Below, piece after piece: positions 7,860 to 15,793 of a stretch of 64,000 nt of DNA. Within the stretch, counting starts at the first letter, position 1; every line of letters begins with the position of its first letter. A program made the translations under genes and the position numbers. This DNA is from an uncultured Eisenbergiella sp. Its GTDB lineage: Bacteria > Bacillota > Clostridia > Lachnospirales > Lachnospiraceae. The stretch covers positions 1 to 64,000 of the forward strand of contig CAJUEL010000014.1 of the NCBI GenBank assembly GCA_910585455.1, read 5' to 3'. Under the pieces are notes generated by a model. The model was not told where the DNA came from. It worked only from the letters and a program-made list of their open reading frames with translations, and ran no database searches.

Positions 7860-8846
7860 TCATTTTGCAGCGGGAGAACCGCCGAACACCCCGGACATCT
7901 CCATTCTGTCAAGCTGCTTATCAATCTCCGCTATCTCTTTCTCCGTCAGCATAATCTTTGCCGCCCCTGCATTTTCACGAACCCGTTCTATCTTTCTGGA
8001 ACCCGGTATCGGTACCATGTAAGGCTTTTTACACATCATCCATGCCAGGGAAATCTGCGCCGGAGTCCCTTTCTTTTCTTCCGCCAGCATCCTGATAAAG
8101 CTCAGCAACTTTTCATTGGTCTCATAGGCTTCCTCCTTATACTGCGGCATAAAATTGCGGAAATCCCCTTCCGCAAAGGTTTCGCCTTTTCTAAAAGCAT
8201 CTGTCAGGATGCCGTTTGCCAGCGGGCTGAACGCCACATAGCCAATATTCAGTTCCTCAAGAACCGGAAACAGATTCTCATGCCAGCGCGCCATCATGGA
8301 ATAACGGTTCTGGATGCAGGTCACCGGGCATACTCCATGAGCTTTTCTCAAATATTCTTCATCCGTCTCCGAAATTCCCCAATGGGTGATCTTTCCCTCC
8401 TGCATCAGCTCTGCCATCACGCCTGCCACTTCCTCCGCCGGAATTTCAGGATCGATACGGTGCTGGTAATACAGGTCAACATGGTCAGTCTTAAGCTTTT
8501 TCAGACTTCCTTCGATAGACGCCCGGATCGTATCAGGATGGCTGTCCATAATCAGCCCTTCCGGCGAATGATGTACGCCAAACTTTGTTGCGATCATCAC
8601 CCTGTCACGGACAGGCTGCAGGGCTTCCCCTACAATCTCCTCATTATACGAAATGCTCCCGTCCTCATTGGTCCCAGTATAGCATTCTGCGGTATCAAAA
8701 AATGTATAGCCATCTTCATATGCCTGCCTGATCAGCCTGACCGCCTCATTCCTTTCTACCGCTGTTCCATATGCATGTGACAGCCCCATACACCCCAGTC
8801 CCACTGCCGAAACTTCTAAATCTTTTCCCAATATTTTAGTCTGCAT
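7860..8846 (-). CDS. Aldo/keto reductase (YhdN/AKR13-like)
   Basis: 328 residues, full length. AAGGAG lies 10 nt before the ATG. The sequence reads VGLGCMGLSHAYG, FFDTAECY, ATKFG and YYQHRIDP, giving the tetrad Asp/Tyr/Lys/His, and ends with the NADPH-binding PIPGSRKIERVRENAGAA. The branch includes YhdN-type and voltage-gated-channel-beta-like general aldehyde reductases used against reactive carbonyls. It stands between the decarboxylase-like gene and the damaged reductase in the operon. Confidence 0.88.
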   Translation of the reverse strand: MQTKILGKDLEVSAVGLGCMGLSHAYGTAVERNEAVRLIRQAYEDGYTFFDTAECYTGTNEDGSISYNEEIVGEALQPVRDRVMIATKFGVHHSPEGLIMDSHPDTIRASIEGSLKKLKTDHVDLYYQHRIDPEIPAEEVAGVMAELMQEGKITHWGISETDEEYLRKAHGVCPVTCIQNRYSMMARWHENLFPVLEELNIGYVAFSPLANGILTDAFRKGETFAEGDFRNFMPQYKEEAYETNEKLLSFIRMLAEEKKGTPAQISLAWMMCKKPYMVPIPGSRKIERVRENAGAAKIMLTEKEIAEIDKQLDRMEMSGVFGGSPAAK

Positions 8847-8936
8847 TGCTCAAATACTCCTTTTCTTTTACGGTGTCAAAAAGTTCGCACCCTTTCTTCT
8901 GTCATCTACCCTTCTTCTGAATGAGGCTTATCGTCC

Positions 8937-9689
8937 TTATCCCTTCGCAGCCTCATCCACACAACGCAGCGCATTCAGGGAACGGGGATACCCGATATAC
9001 GGCAGACACTGGGAGATCACTTTAATCAGAAATTCCTTGTCATTCCCGATGCGCATATTTGCTGCCGCATGGGAAGTCAGCTGCGGTTCACAACCTCCCT
9101 GCGCCGCAAGGAAACAAAATGTGATCATTTCCCTCTGCTTATAATCAAGTCCGCCCCTTGTGTAGTAATCCCCAAAGCAGTTATCTGCAAGCCAATGGTT
9201 AATGTGCCGGCTCTCCTCCGGCCCTGATTTCCAGAAATCACGCATATATTCGCCAACGATATCCACCTGTGCCTGTGTACCCGCTTCCCGGCGGTTCTCC
9301 ATAGTGGTAGTTGCCTGCGGCTCCAGGGGAAGTTTGATCCCCTTTTCAGTCATCACCTCGTTTGTGATCTTCAAAAACGGGAATACACGCCCAATGCCCA
9401 GATAGGCCACTGCCTGATAAACAATCTCCTTAATCTCCACCGGTGTAACGCCAAAATTAAGCGCTGCCGGAATCATGGCTTGGAACTCATCAGTTCCCTG
9501 ACACCCAAGCAGGGTGGCAAGAATCGCCATGAACCGGGTTTTGTCATCCAAGTCATCCTGGCTTATCACCTCATCAAAGGCAAAATTGTCAAAACGCTCA
9601 ATAAACTCCGGGTCAGTTTCCAAAAACTTCGACTGATAGCCAGGAAACATTTTTTCATGATACGCTTTCGCTTTTTCTGTAATTGCCAT
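8937..9689 (-). CDS. Carboxymuconolactone decarboxylase family protein (two CMD/AhpD-like domains)
   Basis: 250 residues with AAAGGAG before the ATG. Two CMD domains: residues about 25-100 (FMAILATLLGCQGTDEFQAMIPAALNFGVTPVEIKE) and 150-245 (KQREMITFCFLAAQGGCEPQLTSHAAAN). The second keeps the Cys-x6-His pair of the family; no CxxC as in AhpD. Family members are decarboxylases or peroxidase-like thiol proteins, and they commonly occur with aldo/keto reductases behind LysR regulators in Firmicutes. A role in lactone or peroxide chemistry is an inference. Confidence 0.85.
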   Translation of the reverse strand: MAITEKAKAYHEKMFPGYQSKFLETDPEFIERFDNFAFDEVISQDDLDDKTRFMAILATLLGCQGTDEFQAMIPAALNFGVTPVEIKEIVYQAVAYLGIGRVFPFLKITNEVMTEKGIKLPLEPQATTTMENRREAGTQAQVDIVGEYMRDFWKSGPEESRHINHWLADNCFGDYYTRGGLDYKQREMITFCFLAAQGGCEPQLTSHAAANMRIGNDKEFLIKVISQCLPYIGYPRSLNALRCVDEAAKG

Positions 9690-9712
9690 AATGCGCTCTC
9701 TCCTTTGATCTT

Positions 9713-10243
9713 CTATATATTTTTTCCTGTTTCATATGCCTTGTCAAAGGCCGGATGTCTGTAGACATCATTCAGATCCCATGTGCCGGTCCCATAGATG
9801 ATGCCCTTTTCCTGTGCGCCGGGCAGGCATCTTAAGTAGCCCCGCAGCCCTGCAATCGTCTCATCAGCCGCGCTGTGCTGAGGGTCCGCAGCGGTAATGA
9901 TATAATAAAACATTTTATTCCTGATCTCCTGATATCTGGGCAGGCACCTGTCAATGAAGGCTTTCATCTGGGCGTTCATGGAATAAAAATATACCGGGGT
10001 CGCAAGAATGATAACATCTGCCGCAATGAGCTTTTCCAGAATTTCTTCCATATCATCTTTCTGGACACAGGCTTTTGTCTTTCTGCATCCATAGCAGGCC
10101 ATACAGGGATAAATCCCTTTTCTTCCAATACTGATCTTCTCTGTTTCATGTCCGGCATCTGCCGCCCCTTTCAAAAACTGGTCACACAGGACATCGGAAT
10201 TACCTCCGTCCCTGGGGCTTGCACTAACAGCTAATACTTTCAT
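9713..10243 (-). CDS. Flavodoxin-like NAD(P)H-dependent oxidoreductase with Cys-rich insert
   Basis: 176 residues from the ATG at 10243, 8 nt after GAGGAG; an ATG six codons earlier includes that ribosome site. It has the flavodoxin-fold start KVLAVSASPRDGGNSDVL (FMN phosphate loop), YPCMACYGCRKTKACVQKDDM with Cys spacing like iron-sulfur flavoproteins, and ATPVYFYSMNAQMKAFIDR. It is probably an FMN-dependent quinone or nitro-group reductase. It is the first gene of the oxidoreductase operon, directly after the predicted LysR-controlled promoter. Confidence 0.85.
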   Translation of the reverse strand: MKVLAVSASPRDGGNSDVLCDQFLKGAADAGHETEKISIGRKGIYPCMACYGCRKTKACVQKDDMEEILEKLIAADVIILATPVYFYSMNAQMKAFIDRCLPRYQEIRNKMFYYIITAADPQHSAADETIAGLRGYLRCLPGAQEKGIIYGTGTWDLNDVYRHPAFDKAYETGKNI

Positions 10244-10291
10244 CTTCCTGTCTCCTCTCATTTATTTTTAAGGGATTTGTTTTCTGTCTTT

Positions 10292-10320
10292 ATTATATTG
10301 GCACTGACGGTTCGGAACAA
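10292..10320 (-). promoter_or_regulatory. Promoter of the oxidoreductase operon
   Basis: On the minus strand TTGTTC (10320-10315) and TATAAT (10297-10292) are 17 bp apart; the predicted start is near 10285, about 42 nt before the flavodoxin-like gene. The poor -35 fits a promoter that needs an activator, and a LysR-type box lies just upstream. Confidence 0.7.
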
Positions 10321-10341
10321 TTTCACTTTCAGGGATATTTA

Positions 10342-10356
10342 ATAAGAAAATCTTAT
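10342..10356. promoter_or_regulatory. LysR-type operator (T-N11-A palindrome)
   Basis: ATAAGAAAATCTTAT is a perfect dyad containing T-N11-A, the consensus LysR-type recognition site. Its centre is 64 bp before the predicted start at about 10285, the standard position of the recognition-binding site. The LysR gene ends 49 bp further upstream on the same strand. Confidence 0.65.
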
Positions 10357-10360
10357 ATGA

Positions 10361-10392
10361 AAAAGCCGTACCCTTTTGTGGATACGGCTTTT
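10361..10392 (-). terminator. Intrinsic terminator of the LysR gene
   Basis: AAAAGCCGTA and TACGGCTTTT are complementary across a 12-nt loop. Read on the minus strand, the hairpin is followed by TTTTTCATAT and lies 13 bp after the LysR stop codon. It separates lysR from the operon promoter. Confidence 0.8.
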
Positions 10393-10404
10393 ATCGTCTG
10401 CCTG

Positions 10405-11298
10405 TCAGCAGCTTACAGAAAATTCAGATTTCAGAATATCGGCAAATTCCTCTATGTAATAACCGGAATTGTTTACCTTCCAGAATGCACAGTAATTTCT
10501 CTTTATAGGCTTGCCACTGCGTAAAAGCGGTACACGGTGCAGGGTTGTTCCAAACTGCTGCACAGGCTGTCCATCCCCTTCCACCGGCATGAACCCTTTG
10601 CCCCCGATCACCAGCAGCCTTGCCTCCTCCAGATTCTCCGCAAAGAGATATTCTCCATTTATGCCTACGATATCCCGGTAATAGGTCTGCTCATTTTCCT
10701 GCTGACTGGCGGAGGCCACCAGAATGCATGGAACTCCCCGCAATTCGGAAACATCCACGCTCTCCATGCCGGCAATGGCATGGCGTCCTGCTATTTCAAT
10801 ATAACATTCGTGGGTGACCAGCAGGGAGTTCACATATTCATCGGAAAATGCCCTCCTTTGATCGCTCAAGACCAGATCCGCACGTTCCTGGCGCAATTCA
10901 TCATAAAGCTCCTCATGGTTGCCATTAATGATCTGGATTGACACATCCGGATATTTTTCTGTAAAATCTGCAACTGCCTGATGGAATTCCCTTCCACTGT
11001 ATCCTTTCAGATAACCGACGCAGATCTTGGCATCTTTCCCGCACGCGATCTGTGCTGTTTCCCTGCATAGCTTATCAAAGTCCGCCGTCAGGATAAGGCT
11101 CTTTTTATAAAAATGCTCCCCTGCGGGAGTGACAGTAAACTTCCTGTTTTTACGCTCCAGCAGGCTGACGCCAAGCTCCCGTTCCAAAGCCTGTATCTGT
11201 TGTGATATGGCAGACTGGGAGATATAACATTCCTCCGCCGCTTCGCTGAAGCTGTTGCAGCGGACGACTGCCTGAAAATATTTAATTTGTTTGAGCAT
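10405..11298 (-). CDS. LysR family transcriptional regulator (of the oxidoreductase operon)
   Basis: 297 residues. N-terminal winged HTH (residues 1-60: FQAVVRCNSFSEAAEECYISQSAISQQIQALERELGVSLLER) and a periplasmic-binding-like effector domain. AAGGAGAAG lies before the ATG. The start overlaps the end of a small HTH gene by 17 bp, so both are read from one transcript. The predicted target is the oxidoreductase operon directly downstream on the same strand, through the T-N11-A box at 10342. The effector is unknown; an electrophile or aromatic compound would suit the target enzymes. Confidence 0.9.
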   Translation of the reverse strand: MLKQIKYFQAVVRCNSFSEAAEECYISQSAISQQIQALERELGVSLLERKNRKFTVTPAGEHFYKKSLILTADFDKLCRETAQIACGKDAKICVGYLKGYSGREFHQAVADFTEKYPDVSIQIINGNHEELYDELRQERADLVLSDQRRAFSDEYVNSLLVTHECYIEIAGRHAIAGMESVDVSELRGVPCILVASASQQENEQTYYRDIVGINGEYLFAENLEEARLLVIGGKGFMPVEGDGQPVQQFGTTLHRVPLLRSGKPIKRNYCAFWKVNNSGYYIEEFADILKSEFSVSC

Positions 11299-11485
11299 AG
11301 GCTTCTCCTTCCTTTGATATTTTTTTCCTCAAATCCTCCGGTTTATGGGCCGATTTTGGTATCATCCAGGAACGGCCAAACCGCAGCACTCCTTCTATTC
11401 TTTCTTCCTCGCAAAGTTTCTGGACGCGGCGCTCTGAAATACCCCATTTTTCTGCCGCCTCCTTAACCGAAATAAAATCAAGCAT
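11282..11485 (-). CDS. Small HTH_17 (excisionase-type) DNA-binding protein
   Basis: 67 residues from the ATG at 11485, about 6 nt after GGAGGG. It reads MLDFISVKEAAEKWGISERRVQKLCEEERIEGVLRFGRSWMIPKSAHKPED: a MerR-like winged helix with the RSWMIPK beta-wing typical of the helix_turn_helix_17 family. It overlaps the start of lysR by 17 bp and may be translationally coupled. The family includes excisionases and stand-alone regulators; here a local regulator is more likely. Confidence 0.8.
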   Translation of the reverse strand: MLDFISVKEAAEKWGISERRVQKLCEEERIEGVLRFGRSWMIPKSAHKPEDLRKKISKEGEAYAQTN

Positions 11486-11515
11486 AGAAACCCTCCGTAT
11501 TTCCAGAATGGCTTT

Positions 11516-11544
11516 ATTATATACGGATAAACGAATAAACTCAA
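11516..11544 (-). promoter_or_regulatory. Promoter of the HTH_17-lysR transcript
   Basis: On the minus strand TTGAGT (11544-11539) and TATAAT (11521-11516) are exactly 17 bp apart, about 31 bp before the HTH_17 start codon. Confidence 0.7.
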
Positions 11545-11600
11545 GATTGTTTTTATGAAAGTTTTGTGAACAAACCACAGCCGTCCCGGCGGTGAGCATA

Positions 11601-11846
11601 TCATTGTTCTTTATGCCATTTCAACAGTTCTCCCTGGCCTTCTGCCTCCACAGTTTCCACTGCATATTTCAGCCATTCATCTGGTGTCGGCATTTCCCCA
11701 ACACAAGGAATTTTTCTCCACTGCGCTCTTTTCTCCGAATCTGGATTATTCCACCCTTCCTCAATACGTGCTGAGATAATTGCCCGCATCTCTTCTACTG
11801 TAATATTTCTTTCACGGGCCAGCCGCTCAAATAAATGTTCCTCCAT
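11601..11846 (-). CDS. Conserved small acidic protein of unknown function
   Basis: 81 residues from the ATG at 11846, 8 nt after AGGAGG. It is helical and acidic, with MEEHLFERLARERNITVEEMRAIISARIEEGWNN and a conserved-looking IPCVGEMPTPDEWLKYAVE segment. I have seen similar short proteins in Lachnospiraceae, sometimes labelled as sporulation-initiation-factor-like, but nothing in this sequence supports that role. It is divergent from an XRE regulator, which may control it. Confidence 0.6.
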   Translation of the reverse strand: MEEHLFERLARERNITVEEMRAIISARIEEGWNNPDSEKRAQWRKIPCVGEMPTPDEWLKYAVETVEAEGQGELLKWHKEQ

Positions 11847-11913
11847 AATCAAGACCTCCTGCTGAATAGCTTTCCCATCTATCTACCACACTATAACTGT
11901 ATATGCCTCTTTT

Positions 11914-11954
11914 GGGTGCTTTCATATCTACCGATTGTGACTATTATAGCACCC
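11914..11954. promoter_or_regulatory. Inverted GGGTGC/GCACCC half-sites and extended -10 promoter
   Basis: GGGTGC (11914-11919) and GCACCC (11949-11954) face each other between the divergent small acidic protein and XRE genes; each is next to a TTTTGGG-like run. On the minus strand the right half-site runs into TGCTATAAT, an extended -10 (TATAAT 11948-11943). The arrangement suggests control by the XRE protein encoded alongside. Confidence 0.45.
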
Positions 11955-11994
11955 TTTTGGGAATTAGAATAGATACAGATAGGTAGGTGATGAT

Positions 11995-12297
11995 ATGAAC
12001 GCACAAGGACGCATAAAACAGTTGATGGAAGAACGCGGCTGGACAGATTATAGACTGGCAAAGGAATCCGGCCTTTCCCATTCCACGGTCACTAATATGT
12101 TCAATCGGAATAACGCACCCACACTTCCGACCCTGGAGGCAGTGTGCCGGGCGTTCGGTATTACTTTATCACAGTTTTTCTCTGAAGGGGATGATCCAAT
12201 GCAGTTCACGGACGAACAGCGGCTTCTATTTTCCAGATGGAGTACCTTGACAGATGAGCAGAAACGCCTCCTGCTCGAACTGATGAACACAATGTAA
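11995..12297 (+). CDS. XRE family transcriptional regulator
   Basis: 100 residues. HTH_3 domain at residues 1-66 (RIKQLMEERGWTDYRLAKESGLSHSTVTNMFNRNNAPTLPTLEAVCRAFGITLSQFF), then a short acidic helical tail ending LLLELMNTM. AGGTAGGTGATG precedes the ATG. It is divergent from the small acidic protein and is followed at once by a terminator, so it is a single-gene transcript. Confidence 0.88.
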   Translation: MNAQGRIKQLMEERGWTDYRLAKESGLSHSTVTNMFNRNNAPTLPTLEAVCRAFGITLSQFFSEGDDPMQFTDEQRLLFSRWSTLTDEQKRLLLELMNTM

Positions 12298-12338
12298 AAT
12301 GCACGTTGATTCCCATAACCGGAACAACGTGCATTTTT
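12297..12338 (+). terminator. Intrinsic terminator of the XRE gene
   Basis: AAATGCACGTTG and CAACGTGCATTT pair across a 16-nt loop and are followed by TTTCT. The hairpin begins within the stop codon of the XRE gene. Confidence 0.85.
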
Positions 12339-12445
12339 CTCTAATGATACTTTTTTATTTTTCCTCTGCCGAGGGTTCAAAATGGGCATGAGGGGGTTCA
12401 AATCTGCTTGGGGAGGGTTCAACCTCTGAACCCTCTTCTTTATTG

Positions 12446-13222
12446 TCACAGATTTTTTATGAATAATTCATTTTCTTTTCTTACTGAACAAGCCTTTTTA
12501 ATCGCTAATGCTGCAAGAGAAACCATAGCCCCGTTCGTTTTACGGGCTGACCTCGGACATTGTGCAACACAACGCATACATGAAATACACTTTTTGCCGT
12601 CTGTATTACTGGGATTCTCCCGGCTTATTGCCTGTGCAGGACATTTTTCAGCGCAAAGTCCGCACTTAGTACAATTATCACCTGCTTTTGGCACTAAACC
12701 TGCTCCACCAGCCTTTTTATATGGGCGATTCCCCGGAATTTGTGGTGTTAAGGCATTAACCGAATTATTATTGATTTTTTCCAGGATTTCTTTCGCAAAA
12801 GTCTGTAACTCACTTTTATCTTTAGTGTCGGGTCTGCCAGAAGCGTATTGCCGCATAATAGAATGTTCTGCAATAGCCGCAATCGCAGCAATTACCTTGA
12901 AGCCACTTTTTTCAACAATATCGCTCAATTCAATTAACGTATCTTCATACGCCCGATTTCCATATACACAAACAATAACACAACGTGTTTGATTACCACG
13001 GATTTTCGATATTCTTTGGGCTGCAAGTGCGGGAACACGTCCGCCGTAAGAAGGAATAGCAATAACGGCAATTTCATTCTTATCTAAGCACAAATCAGAA
13101 TAACCGGCTTCCGCATTGGTCAAATCAATTTCACTGACAGGCATTTCCCATGCTTTTGTTATAATATCTGCAACACGCTTTGTCCCTCCTGTCGGACTGA
13201 AAATAATCTGTGAAACGTTCAT
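12446..13222 (-). CDS. EFR1 family ferredoxin (flavodoxin-like domain plus two 4Fe-4S clusters)
   Basis: 258 residues. Residues 1-160 are flavodoxin-like, with the FMN phosphate-loop variant SPTGGTKRVAD. Residues 180-230 hold CTKCGLCAEKCP and CISCMRCVAQCP, two 4Fe-4S sites. This is the domain order of the EFR1 family of anaerobes. It probably passes electrons between ferredoxin-type carriers and flavin enzymes in the cytoplasm. GGAGGAG precedes the ATG. It is divergent from an Rrf2 regulator with overlapping promoters, so its expression probably follows iron-sulfur or redox state. Confidence 0.85.
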   Translation of the reverse strand: MNVSQIIFSPTGGTKRVADIITKAWEMPVSEIDLTNAEAGYSDLCLDKNEIAVIAIPSYGGRVPALAAQRISKIRGNQTRCVIVCVYGNRAYEDTLIELSDIVEKSGFKVIAAIAAIAEHSIMRQYASGRPDTKDKSELQTFAKEILEKINNNSVNALTPQIPGNRPYKKAGGAGLVPKAGDNCTKCGLCAEKCPAQAISRENPSNTDGKKCISCMRCVAQCPRSARKTNGAMVSLAALAIKKACSVRKENELFIKNL

Positions 13223-13255
13223 GTTTGCTCCTCCTGTAATTTTTAAATTTACATC

Positions 13256-13284
13256 ATTATAGCAAGCAAAAGGTGTAGTGTCAA
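13256..13284 (-). promoter_or_regulatory. Consensus promoter of the EFR1 ferredoxin gene
   Basis: On the minus strand TTGACA (13284-13279), 17 bp, TATAAT (13261-13256): both hexamers match the sigma-A consensus exactly. It lies 3 bp from the divergent Rrf2 promoter, so a protein bound there would cover both. Confidence 0.85.
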
Positions 13285-13286
13285 GA

Positions 13287-13315
13287 TTTACAGCAGGATA
13301 TACTTATGGTACAAT
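13287..13315 (+). promoter_or_regulatory. Promoter of the Rrf2 gene
   Basis: TTTACA (13287-13292), 17 bp, TACAAT (13310-13315), 24 bp before the Rrf2 start codon. Confidence 0.7.
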
Positions 13316-13338
13316 ACTTTGTTAGAAGGAGAAAAGCT

Positions 13339-13779
13339 ATGCATATCAGTACAAAATGTTCCGTTGCGATTCATTGTTTGATTTTTATTCATGAATACGG
13401 AGAGAAACAAAAAGTAACCAGTGAACTTTTATCCTTATCTACAGGAACTAACCCGGTTACAATCCGAAATATCATAAGCTCATTGAAAAAAGATGGTATA
13501 TTATCTGTCAAATTCGGAACAGGTGGAGCAACACTTAACTGTCCTGTGGACGAAATAACAATATACCGCATATGTAAAGCAATAGAGCCTGATTTTATTA
13601 CAAAATTGTTTGGTGTTCATTCTCTACCCTCATTATTGTGCCCAGTAGGAAAAAATATTCATAATGTGTTAGATTGCTCTTACAAAAAAATTCAAAATGA
13701 TTTATGCGATAGTCTGGATAGTGTTACATTGAAAGACATTGTAACTTATTATCACCATATTCAGAAAGATATGGATTGA
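13339..13779 (+). CDS. Rrf2 family transcriptional regulator
   Basis: 146 residues from the ATG at 13339, 7 nt after AGAAGGAG. Winged HTH at residues 1-75 (HISTKCSVAIHCLIFIHEY, TSELLSLSTGTNPVTIRNIISSLKKDGILSVKFGTGGATL). Later Cys residues occur (LLCPVGKNIHNVLDC) but not in the three-Cys spacing of IscR, so a cluster is possible and not shown. It is divergent from the EFR1 ferredoxin and probably represses that gene and itself. Confidence 0.88.
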   Translation: MHISTKCSVAIHCLIFIHEYGEKQKVTSELLSLSTGTNPVTIRNIISSLKKDGILSVKFGTGGATLNCPVDEITIYRICKAIEPDFITKLFGVHSLPSLLCPVGKNIHNVLDCSYKKIQNDLCDSLDSVTLKDIVTYYHHIQKDMD

Positions 13780-13848
13780 GCAATCTATATCAGCCAGCAT
13801 TTTCTGAAATAATGGCAGAAAAGAATGAGATGGATTTCATAGTAGTCG

Positions 13849-13890
13849 GCATTGTGGAAAAATCTAAACTTTTGGATTTTTCCACAATGC
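13849..13890 (+). terminator. Intrinsic terminator of the Rrf2 gene
   Basis: A perfect 16-bp stem (GCATTGTGGAAAAATC with its complement) closes a 10-nt loop and is followed by TTGTTTTTGG. It lies 70 bp after the Rrf2 stop. Nothing else but the dispersed stop-codon element at 13984-14024 was seen in the gap to the next gene. Confidence 0.85.
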
Positions 13891-13983
13891 TTGTTTTTGG
13901 GGCTTTGGTTCGGAATAGTGTGGTGCTGGCGGTCTATCTCTTATTTTTTGTTTCTGCTTCCTTACCGTACATGAGCATTCTTA

Positions 13984-14024
13984 GACGGCATCTTCTGGGC
14001 TCCTTAGAAAATCTCTTCACACTA
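13984..14024 (-). repeat. Dispersed stop-codon-spanning element, copy 1 (divergent)
   Basis: On the minus strand the aminotransferase stop TAG begins a block TAGTGTGAAGAGATTTTCTA, followed by AGGAGCCCAGAAGATGCCGTC, a degraded hairpin. The same block, with TAGC instead of TAGT and an intact GGCGTC/GACGCC hairpin, ends two unrelated genes at 35880-35920 and 45864-45904. Confidence 0.75.
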
Positions 14025-15146
14025 TGCGCCAAACTGTTCCCGCACAATCCGTATGATGCGCTGCATATCTTCTTCCGTATTCTTAATATCGCTCGGCAGG
14101 CAAAGCCCCCTGTTAAAAATGTCCTCGCTGACGCTCAAACCATCCTCCGCCTGTATAAAATCACAGTCCTCAAATACCGGCTGCAGATGCATGGGCTTCC
14201 ATATGGGCCGCGTCTCAATATCCGCTGCCGCCAGGGCATCCATGATCTGTACCGGAGACACACCGCTGCCCCGGGAAACTGTCATGCAGGAAAGCCAGTT
14301 GTTATCCATGCTCTCCTTGTTCAAAGGATTCATCTCTATCCCTGCAATATCGGCAAAGGCCTCTTTATACTGCCGGTAAATCCTGTGCTTTTTTTCAATA
14401 TGTTCCTTTATATGAAGCATCTGACCGCGTCCTATTCCGGCGACAACATTTGACATCCTGTAATTATATCCGATCACGGAATGCTGATAATGCCTGGCCG
14501 GATCACGGGCCTGACAGGATAAAAAACGGGCTTTCTCCACATCCGCTTCCCTTTTGGCAAGCAAAATCCCTCCGCCAGAGGTTGTGATAATCTTATTGCC
14601 GTTAAAAGAATAAATTCCGTAATCGCCGAAGGTGCCTGTCATTTTTCCCTTGTACGTCGTCCCAAGCGATTCCGCCGCATCCTCAATCAACGGCACATGA
14701 TGCTCCTGACAAATCCCACATATTTCATCCATTCTGGCCGATGTTCCATACAGATGCACCGCCATGACGGCCGCCGGATGGGGATATTTCTCAAACGCTT
14801 TCCGCAATGCCTTCGGATCCATATTCCAGGTATCACGCTCCGAATCAATAAAAACCGGCACAGCCTTTTCATACCTGACCGGATTCACACTGGCCGCAAA
14901 GGTCAGGGACGGAATGAATACCACATCATTTTCCTTTACCCCCGCCAGAATCACCGCCAGATGCAGGGCGGCAGTCCCGGATGAAAGCGCAGCCGCCGCA
15001 GATGCCCCCGCATACGCCGCCACATCCTTTTCAAAAGCATTCACATTCGGTCCCAGCGGCGCGATCCAATTCGTCTCAAAGGCCTCCCTTACATATTGCT
15101 GCTCCTCCCCATGCATGGTGGGGGTTGCCAAAGGTATTTTTTTCAT
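14022..15146 (-). CDS. DegT/DnrJ/EryC1/StrS family PLP-dependent sugar aminotransferase
   Basis: 374 residues from the ATG at 15146, 7 nt after GGAG. Fold-type I aminotransferase: SSGTAALHLA phosphate loop near 56, Asp156 in LIEDAAESLG that contacts the pyridine nitrogen, and Lys185 in FNGNKIITTSGGG that forms the Schiff base. It resembles PglE-type UDP-4-keto-sugar aminotransferases that make amino sugars for glycans. No glycan genes are adjacent; it stands alone between an Rrf2 gene and a LysE exporter. Substrate unknown. Confidence 0.88.
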   Translation of the reverse strand: MKKIPLATPTMHGEEQQYVREAFETNWIAPLGPNVNAFEKDVAAYAGASAAAALSSGTAALHLAVILAGVKENDVVFIPSLTFAASVNPVRYEKAVPVFIDSERDTWNMDPKALRKAFEKYPHPAAVMAVHLYGTSARMDEICGICQEHHVPLIEDAAESLGTTYKGKMTGTFGDYGIYSFNGNKIITTSGGGILLAKREADVEKARFLSCQARDPARHYQHSVIGYNYRMSNVVAGIGRGQMLHIKEHIEKKHRIYRQYKEAFADIAGIEMNPLNKESMDNNWLSCMTVSRGSGVSPVQIMDALAAADIETRPIWKPMHLQPVFEDCDFIQAEDGLSVSEDIFNRGLCLPSDIKNTEEDMQRIIRIVREQFGA

Positions 15147-15185
15147 CACTTCTCTCCTTCCATAATCGTTTCATTCTGACAATGC

Positions 15186-15770
15186 CTATTGCAATATGCT
15201 GTACACACATTCCAGCAAAGCAGCGGCAAGAATCATATTGATCAGTCGGTAATGCCGTAAATAAACCCGCTGTATCACCATCCCCGTGCCAATCCAGGCC
15301 GACGTAGCAATGGTGCCAATCGTCGCGATCACAAGCTCAAACAGCACCAGCACGGACAAAGATGTGCTATATCCTGTCACATAGCCGGTCAGTGCAGTAA
15401 TCCCAAACAGATAGATTTTCACATTGACAAACTGCAGCATGAACCCTTTCCAAAAGGATGCGGCTCTTTCCATTCCTTTTTCATCCGGATGTCCCAAAGC
15501 GATATGGACTGCCAGCCAGAGGATATACGCAGCTCCCACATATTTCATGATGCCCAGCACATCAGGGAGCAGCGCGCTGACCCCATAAACGAATACCGCA
15601 CAGATCATCTGCACAACATAATAACCGGAGAAAATCCCGAAAAAGAGGGGCGCGCCCTTCTTCCACCCATAATTCGTCACCGTATTTAACGCCAATATAT
15701 TCCCTGGTCCCGGTGTGAACGCATTGATCAGAGAATAGACAAAAAAATTACCTATCACATAGCCCGGCAT
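15186..15770 (-). CDS. LysE/RhtB family amino-acid exporter
   Basis: 194 residues, about five or six membrane segments. It has the family signature FTPGPGNILALNTVTNYGWKKG near residue 18 and GAAYILWLA near 80. GGAGG precedes the ATG. Members export basic or neutral amino acids and analogues. The LysR gene immediately upstream on the same strand, with a T-N11-A box in between, is the likely regulator, as for LysE/LysG-type pairs, which are usually divergent and here are tandem. Confidence 0.87.
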   Translation of the reverse strand: MPGYVIGNFFVYSLINAFTPGPGNILALNTVTNYGWKKGAPLFFGIFSGYYVVQMICAVFVYGVSALLPDVLGIMKYVGAAYILWLAVHIALGHPDEKGMERAASFWKGFMLQFVNVKIYLFGITALTGYVTGYSTSLSVLVLFELVIATIGTIATSAWIGTGMVIQRVYLRHYRLINMILAAALLECVYSILQ

Positions 15771-15793
15771 GATAACACCTCCTTCCGCCTGTA

